A stretch of 27,004 nt of DNA from Alphaproteobacteria bacterium. Lineage in GTDB: Bacteria > Pseudomonadota > Alphaproteobacteria > Rickettsiales > UBA8987. A model generated the notes under the pieces. That model made no database searches and was not told the DNA's origin. It saw only the letters and a list, made by a program, of their open reading frames with translations. Below, piece by piece: positions 6,936 to 15,814 of this stretch; within the stretch, counting starts at the first letter, position 1; each line of letters begins with the position of its first letter. Both the position numbers and the translations under genes were made by a program. The DNA is taken from contig DQGZ01000228.1 in the NCBI GenBank assembly GCA_003531345.1, forward strand, positions 1-27,004, read 5' to 3'.

Positions 6936-8261
6936 ATGACTAATCAAAACCCATTTTTTACAGCAACATTTGAAGAAACCGATGCGGAGTTAAAAGCCGC
7001 AATAGATGGCGAGCTTAGCCGCCAGCAAAACCAAATTGAGCTTATCGCCTCTGAGAATATTGCGTCAAAAGCAGTTATGACAGCTCAAGGAAGTGTTTTC
7101 ACTAATAAATATGCCGAAGGTTATCCAGCTAAAAGATATTATGGTGGCTGTGAATTTGCTGACAAAGTAGAGCAACTGGCGATTGACAGAGTTTGCAAAT
7201 TATTTAATGCTAAATATGCCAATGTTCAGCCTAATTCTGGCTCTCAAGCCAACCAAGCAGTGTTTACAGCCTTAATAAAACCTAATGATACAATATTAGG
7301 GCAGTCTTTAGCGGCAGGCGGACATTTAACACACGGTGCCGCACCTAACCAGTCTGGCAAATGGTTTAACTCCATTCAGTATGGCGTTCATAAAGATACT
7401 GGGTTGTTGAATTATGAAGAAATTGAAGAGCTGGCACAAAAACATAAACCTAAATTATTAATTGGTGGTTTTTCGGCTTATCCAAGAGTAGTTGATTGGG
7501 CAAGATTACGCAAAATAGCTGATTCTGTTGGAGCATTCTTCCTTGTTGATATGGCGCATGTTGCAGGTTTAGTAGCGGCAGGTGAGTACCCTTCCCCACT
7601 TCCATATGCTGATGTGGTAACCTCAACTACACATAAAACTTTACGCGGTCCTCGTGGTGGCATTATCTTATCAAACTTCCCTGATAAAGTAGTGCGCAAA
7701 ACAGAAAAAGGCACTGAAATTACATTGGCTTCTGCAATTAACTCAGCAATTTTCCCTGGAATTCAGGGCGGGCCACTTGTTCATGTAATTGCTGGTAAAG
7801 CAACAGCTTTCAAAGAAAATTTAGACCCTTCATTTAAAGTTTACGCTAAGCAAGTAATTGAAAATGCTCGTGCATTAGCAGAAACATTAATTAAGCGCGG
7901 AGCTGATATTGTTTCTGGCGGAACTGATAACCACATAGTATTAGTTGACCTTCGCCCTAAAAATCTAACAGGCAAAGCAACAGAAGAGTCATTAGAGCGA
8001 GCAGGTTTAACTTGTAACAAAAATGCTATTCCTTTTGACCCACAACCGCCTTTTGTTACTTCTGGGATTCGTTTAGGCACACCTGCTGGAACAACTCGTG
8101 GTTTTGGTAAAGATGAATTTATTCAGATTGGTAATTTAATTGGCGATGTATTAGACGGGTTAGCTAAAAACCCTGAAAATAACAGTGAAGTTGAAGCGAA
8201 AGTTAAGAAACAGGTGGAAAGCCTTTGTGCCAAATTTCCTATCTACGAAAAGAGTTTTTAG
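6936..8261 (+). CDS. glyA: Serine hydroxymethyltransferase
   Basis: This PLP enzyme converts serine and tetrahydrofolate to glycine and 5,10-methylene-tetrahydrofolate, the main source of one-carbon units. Motifs in order are IELIASEN (34-41), NKYAEGYPAKRYYGG (57-71), GHLTHGAAPNQSGKWF (129-144), DMAHVAGLVAAGEYPSP (205-221) and STTHKTLRGPRGG, with the PLP lysine at residue 234. The 441-residue length is typical. Start choice: the ATG at 6936 gives the FFTATFEETD opening seen in alphaproteobacterial GlyA; an ATG at 6906 would add ten residues and has only a weak AAAG upstream, so it remains possible. The last 23 bases overlap the 3' end of the convergent PIN-domain gene. Confidence 0.97.
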   Translation: MTNQNPFFTATFEETDAELKAAIDGELSRQQNQIELIASENIASKAVMTAQGSVFTNKYAEGYPAKRYYGGCEFADKVEQLAIDRVCKLFNAKYANVQPNSGSQANQAVFTALIKPNDTILGQSLAAGGHLTHGAAPNQSGKWFNSIQYGVHKDTGLLNYEEIEELAQKHKPKLLIGGFSAYPRVVDWARLRKIADSVGAFFLVDMAHVAGLVAAGEYPSPLPYADVVTSTTHKTLRGPRGGIILSNFPDKVVRKTEKGTEITLASAINSAIFPGIQGGPLVHVIAGKATAFKENLDPSFKVYAKQVIENARALAETLIKRGADIVSGGTDNHIVLVDLRPKNLTGKATEESLERAGLTCNKNAIPFDPQPPFVTSGIRLGTPAGTTRGFGKDEFIQIGNLIGDVLDGLAKNPENNSEVEAKVKKQVESLCAKFPIYEKSF

Positions 8262-9105
8262 TCCTAATTTCTTCAACAATCTGTTCATAGGTTTTTGTTT
8301 CTGTTCTCCTTATTTTACAAAAGCTAAAACCCTTTTGAGATAATAACTCCTCAAAAACTTCCGATGTTGTAACATCTGTGTTGTTTGCTAAACTAATTAC
8401 CAGCATTTTTCTTAGAATGGTTTGCCCTCCAGGAAATTTCTTACTTTCTGCAAACCCTTTAGTAGCTAGATATCCACAATCTGAAAGACTTATTAACAAA
8501 CCCACAAAAGTCATTCCGCTAGCATTTTTATACTCGTTAACTTCTGCTCCCAAAGCATTATCTCCTGTTATAACAAAAAAGTTTGATTGCTGGTTCTGTG
8601 CTATAATTTCTATAATTTCCTCATCCCCCAGCCCTGACCCTTTCATTCTCCTCTTAAGTATTCTCGTAGCCTGATTTTTATCGTTATGCTTTGCATTTAT
8701 TTCATAAATACGCTCTAATCTTTCCCGAGGCATAATATTTTCTGCTAAAAAAATATTTTCAAAATTTTGCCTAATAATTTCTAATATGCCTTGATCAACT
8801 TTATTATTAACACCCCTTTTTTTACCAGCCCGATCAGCAGAACCAAGTAATTCACACGCAACAATTTTAGGAACTACTGCTTTCATCCCTAAATCAGATA
8901 AAACCTCATCAAAAATATTAAAAAAAGAAAGATCGTTAGATTCAGCATCAAATCTTTTATAAGGGTCACGTATATCTGTTTCAATTTTAATGTAATGTTT
9001 AAATGGTAATGTAAATTTTCTAAATGCCTCAGAATCTATAATTAGATAATTCTGTCCTGATAAATAATCAATATCTTGAACTTCTATATCTTCTATTGTT
9101 AGCAC
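8239..9105 (-). CDS. PIN-like domain protein, function unknown
   Basis: A 288-residue protein with the layout of a PIN-type ribonuclease domain in its first two thirds. The acidic residues expected of the fold are Asp24 in NYLIIDSEAF, Glu85 in PKIVACELL, the acidic group 161-163 in SGLGDEEIIEII, and Asp182 in FFVITGDNALGAEV. The C-terminal third (from about residue 205) is helical and unassigned. PIN domains cut RNA, often as toxins, but VapC toxins are about half this length and no antitoxin-sized gene is adjacent, so a toxin role is not supported. The start is GTG at 9105 without a clear ribosome-binding site. It ends inside the glyA 3' end, producing a 23-base antisense overlap. The substrate is unknown. 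Confidence 0.75.
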   Translation of the reverse strand: MLTIEDIEVQDIDYLSGQNYLIIDSEAFRKFTLPFKHYIKIETDIRDPYKRFDAESNDLSFFNIFDEVLSDLGMKAVVPKIVACELLGSADRAGKKRGVNNKVDQGILEIIRQNFENIFLAENIMPRERLERIYEINAKHNDKNQATRILKRRMKGSGLGDEEIIEIIAQNQQSNFFVITGDNALGAEVNEYKNASGMTFVGLLISLSDCGYLATKGFAESKKFPGGQTILRKMLVISLANNTDVTTSEVFEELLSQKGFSFCKIRRTETKTYEQIVEEIRTKNSFRR

Positions 9106-9166
9106 AAATAAATATGTAGGTTAAATATTTACCTTAAATTCGGTCTTAGTTGATATCTTACTGTAT

Positions 9167-9393
9167 TTATTTCTCTTTTCCCTTTTTTAAAAGTAATGTT
9201 TAGAATCTCCCCTTCTTTCACAAAACTAAGGTTACCTAAAGCCTGCCAACCAAATTGAGACATAGTCTTGTTATAAAAATCATTTATAAATTCTTTATCT
9301 CAAAATAGTCTAACTCCTCCGATGTTTCAAGTACGAAAATCCTATCTACAAATAATCACCCAGAAGAACTTTTTGAAGAGCAAAAAAATAATC
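9167..9393 (-). pseudogene. Decayed gene remnant with two frameshifts
   Basis: The 9106-9467 gap holds no intact gene, but on the minus strand three successive frames join into a protein-like text. The first (9393 down to about 9350) reads DYFFALQKVLLGDYL. The second (about 9355-9300) reads VDRIFVLETSEELDYFEIK. The third (about 9297-9167) reads EFINDFYNKTMSQFGW then QALGNLSFVKEGEIL and NITFKKGKEK before TAA. One base inserted in the AAA at about 9294 joins the last two, and one base near 9347 joins the first two. No start codon or upstream part remains. The family is unknown to me. Sequencing error is possible but would need two errors plus a missing 5' end. Confidence 0.5.
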
Positions 9394-9467
9394 TTAAAAT
9401 TTACTAAAGAGTTACAACACGACAACCACACAAAATAGCATCTTTCCTCTTAGTAATCCACAATCAG

Positions 9468-9737
9468 CTATTTTCCAGCTACTTTTTTAACCAGCCTGTT
9501 AAGCCTGCTTTTAAGCCTTGCAGCATTACCTGCTTTTATAATTCCTTTACCAACTGACTTGTCGAGCAATTTTTGTGCAGCAACATAAGCAGTTTTACTT
9601 TCATTTAATTTACTTGCAGCAGCATTAGTACGAACCTCTTTAACCGCTGACCTTAGCTTGTTACGAGCCGTAGTATTACGAGCATTTTTCTTAAGGCTCT
9701 GTCTGTATGCTTTCTCTGCTGATTTATGATTTGCCAT
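9468..9737 (-). CDS. rpsT: 30S ribosomal protein S20
   Basis: An 89-residue basic protein that binds 16S rRNA early in small-subunit assembly. It starts MANHKSAEKAYRQSLKKNARN, the S20 signature, and continues with two long Lys/Arg/Ala-rich helices ending NRLVKKVAGK. The start at 9737 is supported by GAGAG upstream and by the family; an earlier frame start would add 22 unrelated residues. It is monocistronic, with its own promoter at 9775-9803, and follows the virB6 gene in the same direction. Confidence 0.97.
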   Translation of the reverse strand: MANHKSAEKAYRQSLKKNARNTTARNKLRSAVKEVRTNAAASKLNESKTAYVAAQKLLDKSVGKGIIKAGNAARLKSRLNRLVKKVAGK

Positions 9738-9774
9738 GGCAAACTCTCTATATAAATTTGTTAAAATGTGGCAC

Positions 9775-9803
9775 TTTCTATGATTATTTTTCCTCCCTGT
9801 CAA
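9775..9803 (-). promoter_or_regulatory. Sigma70-type promoter for rpsT
   Basis: On the minus strand TTGACA (complement of 9798-9803), a 17-base spacer and TAGAAA (complement of 9775-9780) precede rpsT, with a predicted start near 9768 and a leader of about 30 bases. The -35 is a perfect consensus and the spacing is ideal. Confidence 0.65.
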
Positions 9804-9828
9804 GCTACTTCTGCTTAAGAAACGGATT

Positions 9829-12800
9829 TTATACCTCTTCTACTTCTTTTTCATACTTGGTTCCCCCATCTTTACCATGGCAGTTTTTGTACTTCTTGCC
9901 GCTTCCACAATAACAAGGTAGGTCATCTGCACTAGAATGAGCATTCTTCTTAAAGAAGTTCTTTTTTTCCTTTTTTGTTTCTTCCTCAGCAGAAGTCATA
10001 TCGCCTGTATTAGCTTTAGTTTCTGATTCTGCTGCTTTTTCCTTTGCTTCAGCAATCAAAGGCTCTTTTTCTGGATTTTTCGGAGATTTTTCAGGTTCGC
10101 CAACTGATTTTTTAGCGGTTAATTTATCTTTTGCGGTATTAATAACGGTTTTACTGAGGTCTACATTGCCATCAAATGGACCATTGACCATTTGCCTTGC
10201 CATGTCCCTATTTGCTGAGTAACTTCCTTCCTGCAATCCTGAATTATCTGCTTCATTGGCTTTTAAACTTATCATTTCAGGAATAGCAGATGAGGGTTCA
10301 TTTTGCTGCGTCTCTAACACTGAATTATTGGGAACTGGGTTATTAATAGAAACAGGGGAAGTTATATCATCAGACACAGCACTAGTATTACTAGCATCAG
10401 AACCAGCAAGCACTTTCTCTTTTATTTCATTAGGCAATACCTCAACAGAACTATTCACTGTTAATTGGGCAGAGTTAGGAGCAGTGTTATTTACCACATT
10501 TTCTGCCTCGTTATTAGAAATTTGTTGTGGTGTGGCAGGGGGGTTATTTTCAATAGGACCATTTTGCAAAGAGTTATTTATAAAAGATGTTTCTACTGGT
10601 GCTGGCGCTGCCATTGAGGTAAACCCTGATGACATACCTACAGAAACCCCTCTATTAATACCAGACTGGTAGTTTCCACTTGAGCTACTAGAGCCACCAC
10701 TTCCAGTATTTTTGAACGCATTTAGTCTTTCCATATATCTTTCTGCTTCTGTTGGAGCATCATCCTGTTTAACAAGCCCTGACAAGCTTACCCCCTGAGT
10801 TGGTGCTGCCTGTTGTTGCGGTGCTGGTACTGCTACCGCCGCCACACTTGCCTCAACTGTAGCTGCAGCAGTGAAAACTTCTGCTGGAACTGTCTCAAGC
10901 ACTGTTTCCTGATTTTGTAGTACGTTACTTGCATCCTGAATTGCAGGCTGGTATTGAACTTCCTGATTGTTAGGAACTTCTTCTGTCAATTGAGTTGGTG
11001 CTGCCACTAACACAGACTCTGACACTCTATTATCTGCATCTGTCTCAATATCAATATTTTGAATATATTGCTGCTCAGATTGATTTAAAACAGCACCTTC
11101 TTCCTGATCCTGAGCCGCTTTATCTGCTCCTATATCTACTTCACTAACTGATATTGTCTGACCAATAACAGGAATATCAGCGCCCTGCTCTATCTTTCCA
11201 TCCTCAAGTTTAATAGGCGTTTCGTCGCCTGCTAAATCTTCAGGGGCAATATTACCAACATTAGGAATGTTAATCTGATTTGTCCTTGAAACAGTGTTTT
11301 CATAGGTATCTGCTGGCTGACTTTTTTCCACTGAAACTTTAATATTATTATCTGGGGCTTCAGGCTTGCTACTAGGTTTAAATACAAGGTTATTTAGTTG
11401 GCTTGGGGGTTTTTGTGGCAACACAACGGAAAGCATTTTTTCTGGCTCTTTCTGCAAAGGCTCTGCCTGTGCTGAAAGGTCCTTTAATACCTCCTCTAGG
11501 TTTCCAATTTCAGGTATAGCTGGCACTTCTATATTTAACCCAGCCCTAGAAACTGTTTCTGGGGGCTTACTATTTGCTTCAGCTAAGATTTCAGGGTTAT
11601 TATCCTGAGGGTTTTTCTCATCTTTTTTGCCCTTATTTTTTGGTACAACATTTAAAGGCTTAACTGGCTGAGTTAATGGTTTAGCTACATTCTGAACAGG
11701 TGGAGCGCCACCACCTCTATTTTGAAGGTCTTTTGAATTGTGGGTCAGGCTTGGGGCATCTGTTTCACCAGAAGTTTCCCCTGTAGTTTTTTTGCCTTTT
11801 ACTTTTTTTAAAGCTGCTGCTGCATATTTCCCCCTTAAAGCTTCTTCTGTTGTTTTTGGAGTTTCTTCACCTTCTTTTGGCTTTGGCTTTTCATGCTTGA
11901 AGAAGATGCTTTTTTTCTCTTTCTCTTCTTTCTTTCCTTTTGCAGCGACTTTCTGAGGCACTGGGGCTGCAACAGCTAGAGCTTGTGGCAACACTTCTGG
12001 AGCAACATTATCGACTACCTCTTTTGGAGTTTCAACAACTGCGGTAACTTCACCGCCTGATGGTAGGGTTGCATCTTCAGGTTTTTTCTCTTCTGGTTGC
12101 GGCAAGGCACCTGCCAACACTTCTTTTTCCTTATTCTCCTGCTGTTCGCGCTGTTTTATAAGTGCTTCAACCGCCTCAGGCCCGCCTTCATTGAATGCCT
12201 CCATTAATTCTTTGTCTTTCAGCATTTGCTGCATAAGTAAAGCTGGCCCTGCTGCGGCAACAGACATATATGGGCTGCCACCACCACTTTGGAAGGCATT
12301 ATCAATTGGAGAATCATCAATGGTTGTAGCGCGATTTTGTCTGCCTGAAACATTACCTTTTGCGGCGTATGAATTCATACTTGGAGAGTCACCCCCCCCT
12401 AATGCAGGAACTTTTATCCTGTCACTTGCCCTTGAAGGAGCGGGCTCCATAAAAGTTTCAGCTCTTCTTACTGGCTCTGCTGAAGCATAACCCTCTTGAG
12501 GAGAATAATACTCTGATACAGACTGAATCTTAGGTGCTACCGAACTGTGGCCGTTATCCCCCACCCCTGCTCTTTTCCGCTCTTCTTCTGCTCTTTTCCG
12601 CTCTTCTTCTGCTCTCTTCCGCTCTTCTTTTTCTTTCAGGTTTGCGTCTATCTGTTTCAGAATATCCTGTGCTTTTGCATCATATTGTTTCTGACCTGCC
12701 TGTAGGCTATCCCAGGTTGGATTTTCTTTATATTGTTCATCCATTATCTGTTTTACAGATTTTTTATATTTGCTCTGAAGCTCGGACTCTTTCTTCTTAA

Positions 12801-15800
12801 GCTCGGCATAAACCCGTGCTTTTACGCTAAGTGCTGCAGTTGCTTCGCCCTGATTGAATGGCGAACCAAAAGAGGTTGCCAGCATCTCATCAAAAGTTCT
12901 GCGCTTCTCAGTTTTTATGCTGTACTCACCATTCTTATCAATACTCACTTTTTCCAATGTTGGGCTGCCTGCCCTTCTTATTTTATCTGCGGTGGCGATA
13001 AATGTTCCAGATTTTCCGCTTGTCAACCCAACATCAAATAATGTTCCCATACCATAGAAGCTGGTATTCTGCTCACCTGATGAATAACCAGAAAGCCCAC
13101 CACCGCCGCTGCCCATCCTGCCATCAATCTGCTGTGACTGACCAAATAATTTTGGTGGAGCAATACCCCTTGGATCAAATGGAGAGAGTTTTTGTGCCAA
13201 AACTGGAATCTTGGAAACAAATGCCCCTGTAAGTGTATTTAATACTATCCACACCAGAACAGCACCCATCAGATATGCAAACATCTCCTCCTTGTTTTCG
13301 TAGATATGCAGGCAGAATTTTGTGCAGGTTTCTGCTGTTGGGTTAAAATTATCAGGCGCACCAGCCACCCCTACACCATAAGGCGGGTCAAAGGCTGGAC
13401 AATGTTTTACACAACGTGGAAATTCCTGCTGCACAGGAAAACCACCTGTACCCGTGTCGCCATTTGTTTTCCGGGTAGAATCACATACTGGCGCAAGCGG
13501 AACTGGCGGGTCTTCACAAAATAGCCAGTTAGGTTGCTTGTAAAGCTGCTTGGTATTAGTGGCGTCTGTTGCTGCGGGGTCACCCTCGCCTATGAAAGCA
13601 TCACCATCTGGTATACCAATTTCATCACGATAAAGGTCTACAAAAGCCTGATGTGTACCCACCGCCTCAACTGCTTTAATACCTTTAACTACTTTTCCTG
13701 AATATGGTGGTGCTGCTACGTTTATTCCAACCCTCATAAGATCGCTTATTTCTGCTATTTCTGAGTCCTGTAGTGCGGTTTGCAAGTCCTGGTTATTTGG
13801 GCGGTTTAAAGCTTGGAAATCAGGTTTTTTATTGAAATCATTATTTGCCTTCATCAGTGCATAGGCGGTTACAAGCCTTTCTTCTTTTTTCTGTATATAT
13901 TCTTCCCTCTGTTTTTTTGTTATGTAACCACATTCTTCTATCACTGGGTTACAAAGTTCAGCACTTGTACTCATAGTTTCCCTGCCAGCTATGTTTGCAC
14001 CAAATACGCTTTTATAATCTGGTGGCACTTCATATAAAGGCTCCAAAAACCCTGGAGCGCGCATCTGGCTTTTTTCAGCGCCTGAGTTTGAGGTAAACTC
14101 ATACTTCTGATCACCCACTTCATACCTTGCCAGCATGGTCAGCCTGTCTAAAGTTGTGGCGGAAGATAATACCATCAGGAAGCCAAGAACCAGAACAGGC
14201 TGTAAAGCATAACTTATCAAATTTGATAACCAGCCACGGAACATTCTTTCTGTTGTTTTAAATAAGGCAAAGGAAATAAAGATAGGCGATAACATCATCA
14301 TGAAGCTTAATGCCATCAATGCGGTTACATAAGTCCACAATATCTGCATAAAGGCTATGAACATTGTGGTCACACCAAGCATCAAGAAAACCCCAAGTAT
14401 AGCACCACCACCAACGCCCCAAAGCATCAGCGCCATCATCACCGAACCTATTGATTTCACCCTGTCTGCACCTACTATGCTATTAAACAGCGCATCTATC
14501 TTGCCCAGAACACTCTGGAAAGGTTGCCTGCATTCCTCAGGCGGAGTATTTTCATCACAAAGTTCTTTTAAGCTACCCCTGCCATTGCCCAGCGGTTCAT
14601 TCTTAAATTTGGTTGGGTAGGTAGTTTTGTCAACCTGCATCGGTGGGTAAACTGGAATTGCACCAAAAGCGTATGAAACATATTCTCCATAAGGGGAAAT
14701 GCTAACTGTAGATTGCCAACCATCAGGCTGACATTTAGGAATAGAATATAGTTTTTTCTTCTCTGGAATATACCTGTAGTCATTAGGGCAATAAGTATAA
14801 ATTATACTAAACCCACCAAATCCCCCCCCGCCTGTATTTATAGCAAAAAAACCCTGACCTTCCTTGAAAACAGGATAAAGCTTATATTTTACCCCATTTA
14901 CAGCCCTTGGCTCAAGTGTCCATTGCATTGCTGGTATTCTGTATGGTTTGTATTTTATAGGGTCTACTACATCATAATCTGGTGGACCCTGCTTGGTTTT
15001 AAATGGTCCTCTTTCTGTACCATCTGGCATTTTAACATAATAATCCTGATCTGGTTTTATTGACTTCCAGACCTCCCCATCTTCTGCGAGTATTTTATAT
15101 TTCCCAGAAGAATCTTTTTCAGTTATACTATAAGCCAATTGCCCACTATCTGTATAATATGGCTGTATGTGGGTTAACATATCAGAAAATCCATCAAGAA
15201 AATTCTGAAAACCCTTATGTACAAAGTAAAAGGCACGCTCTGCATTAACAGCAAAGAATAAAATAAAAAATACTTTCAGAAATCTCTGTGGTGCTTGTCT
15301 TAAAGGCTCGTCTGTCAGGTCAAACATTATGGCAAGCCCATAGAACATTATGTATATCACCACAAACGCATACAATATCTGAAACACCCATAGTAATATG
15401 GTGCAATACACCCTGAACATTGAATCCAGAATTATACTTTGCACTACGCAAACTATACCGCTTAATAAAAACTGGCTTTGGATTTTTTTACTATAACCCT
15501 CAAGGGCATCACTTCCTGGAAGTGGACAATATTTAGGGTCTTCTATCCCCATCAATATATTATCTGTCTTGAAAAGGTTTTTATTTATATAAAGATATTT
15601 CTTACCACTTACTTCTTCATAATAGCATATCTTTCTTCCGCTATCGTCTCTGCTCTCCTGAATACTTATCCTATCATCTGCTATATTTATACCCGCCCCG
15701 TCCTTACCAGTAATATCTATGGGTTTAAAATCCTGTGCCGCAGATGAAAAGCTAAACATCACCACAAGCAGGACTGTAAAAAAAACTATGTATATATGTT

Positions 15801-15807
15801 TTAACAT
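9829..15807 (-). CDS. virB6: Giant VirB6-family type IV secretion protein with C-terminal SEC-C motif
   Basis: A 1992-residue inner-membrane protein of the VirB6/TrbL family, which forms part of the type IV secretion channel. A signal or first membrane segment spans residues 4-23, with further membrane segments near 135-163 and 177-195, a cluster at about 452-552, and one at 843-862. Two large polar loops carry paired cysteines (340, 359, 417, 426; then 619, 626, 764, 775, 799, 803, 828, 832), which fits disulfides in the periplasm. From about residue 863 to the end is a low-complexity Pro/Gln/Glu/Ser-rich tail with a short RKRAEEE repeat. The extreme C-terminus carries CYCGSGKKYKNCHG (Cys1965, Cys1967, Cys1976, His1977), a SEC-C zinc motif best known from SecA. 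Agrobacterium VirB6 is about 300 residues; Rickettsiales forms are much longer. It lies seven bases after virB4, with GAAAG before the ATG. Only one virB6 gene is present, whereas Rickettsia has five in tandem. Confidence 0.88.
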   Translation of the reverse strand: MLKHIYIVFFTVLLVVMFSFSSAAQDFKPIDITGKDGAGINIADDRISIQESRDDSGRKICYYEEVSGKKYLYINKNLFKTDNILMGIEDPKYCPLPGSDALEGYSKKIQSQFLLSGIVCVVQSIILDSMFRVYCTILLWVFQILYAFVVIYIMFYGLAIMFDLTDEPLRQAPQRFLKVFFILFFAVNAERAFYFVHKGFQNFLDGFSDMLTHIQPYYTDSGQLAYSITEKDSSGKYKILAEDGEVWKSIKPDQDYYVKMPDGTERGPFKTKQGPPDYDVVDPIKYKPYRIPAMQWTLEPRAVNGVKYKLYPVFKEGQGFFAINTGGGGFGGFSIIYTYCPNDYRYIPEKKKLYSIPKCQPDGWQSTVSISPYGEYVSYAFGAIPVYPPMQVDKTTYPTKFKNEPLGNGRGSLKELCDENTPPEECRQPFQSVLGKIDALFNSIVGADRVKSIGSVMMALMLWGVGGGAILGVFLMLGVTTMFIAFMQILWTYVTALMALSFMMMLSPIFISFALFKTTERMFRGWLSNLISYALQPVLVLGFLMVLSSATTLDRLTMLARYEVGDQKYEFTSNSGAEKSQMRAPGFLEPLYEVPPDYKSVFGANIAGRETMSTSAELCNPVIEECGYITKKQREEYIQKKEERLVTAYALMKANNDFNKKPDFQALNRPNNQDLQTALQDSEIAEISDLMRVGINVAAPPYSGKVVKGIKAVEAVGTHQAFVDLYRDEIGIPDGDAFIGEGDPAATDATNTKQLYKQPNWLFCEDPPVPLAPVCDSTRKTNGDTGTGGFPVQQEFPRCVKHCPAFDPPYGVGVAGAPDNFNPTAETCTKFCLHIYENKEEMFAYLMGAVLVWIVLNTLTGAFVSKIPVLAQKLSPFDPRGIAPPKLFGQSQQIDGRMGSGGGGLSGYSSGEQNTSFYGMGTLFDVGLTSGKSGTFIATADKIRRAGSPTLEKVSIDKNGEYSIKTEKRRTFDEMLATSFGSPFNQGEATAALSVKARVYAELKKKESELQSKYKKSVKQIMDEQYKENPTWDSLQAGQKQYDAKAQDILKQIDANLKEKEERKRAEEERKRAEEERKRAGVGDNGHSSVAPKIQSVSEYYSPQEGYASAEPVRRAETFMEPAPSRASDRIKVPALGGGDSPSMNSYAAKGNVSGRQNRATTIDDSPIDNAFQSGGGSPYMSVAAAGPALLMQQMLKDKELMEAFNEGGPEAVEALIKQREQQENKEKEVLAGALPQPEEKKPEDATLPSGGEVTAVVETPKEVVDNVAPEVLPQALAVAAPVPQKVAAKGKKEEKEKKSIFFKHEKPKPKEGEETPKTTEEALRGKYAAAALKKVKGKKTTGETSGETDAPSLTHNSKDLQNRGGGAPPVQNVAKPLTQPVKPLNVVPKNKGKKDEKNPQDNNPEILAEANSKPPETVSRAGLNIEVPAIPEIGNLEEVLKDLSAQAEPLQKEPEKMLSVVLPQKPPSQLNNLVFKPSSKPEAPDNNIKVSVEKSQPADTYENTVSRTNQINIPNVGNIAPEDLAGDETPIKLEDGKIEQGADIPVIGQTISVSEVDIGADKAAQDQEEGAVLNQSEQQYIQNIDIETDADNRVSESVLVAAPTQLTEEVPNNQEVQYQPAIQDASNVLQNQETVLETVPAEVFTAAATVEASVAAVAVPAPQQQAAPTQGVSLSGLVKQDDAPTEAERYMERLNAFKNTGSGGSSSSSGNYQSGINRGVSVGMSSGFTSMAAPAPVETSFINNSLQNGPIENNPPATPQQISNNEAENVVNNTAPNSAQLTVNSSVEVLPNEIKEKVLAGSDASNTSAVSDDITSPVSINNPVPNNSVLETQQNEPSSAIPEMISLKANEADNSGLQEGSYSANRDMARQMVNGPFDGNVDLSKTVINTAKDKLTAKKSVGEPEKSPKNPEKEPLIAEAKEKAAESETKANTGDMTSAEEETKKEKKNFFKKNAHSSADDLPCYCGSGKKYKNCHGKDGGTKYEKEVEEV
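12568..12630 (-). repeat. 21-bp tandem repeat in virB6, three copies
   Basis: Three adjacent 21-base units (12568-12588, 12589-12609, 12610-12630) differ by only a few bases and encode the heptad-like repeat RKRAEEE in the tail of the VirB6 protein. In-frame unit length means copy-number change would lengthen or shorten a charged helix without frameshift. Confidence 0.85.
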
Positions 15808-15814
15808 TTATCTT

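Noticed and set aside
7478..8080. Minus-strand frames opposite glyA.
   Set aside because: They mirror a highly conserved glyA sequence and show no protein features of their own.
8239..9105. VapC-type toxin call for the PIN-domain gene.
   Set aside because: It is twice the VapC length and there is no small antitoxin gene next to it.
9297..9341. Possible TGA-to-tryptophan recoding: two in-frame TGA where Trp would fit (FRT*N and RLF*D) on the minus strand.
   Set aside because: virB4 ends at a TGA that is followed seven bases later by virB6, other genes use TGG for Trp with no internal TGA, and the frame also meets a TAG. Two frameshifts explain the region better.
12191..12490. Several open frames of 70-140 codons on the plus strand opposite virB6.
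   Set aside because: They lie antisense to a gene with continuous family features, have no ribosome-binding sites and encode low-complexity products that mirror the virB6 tail.
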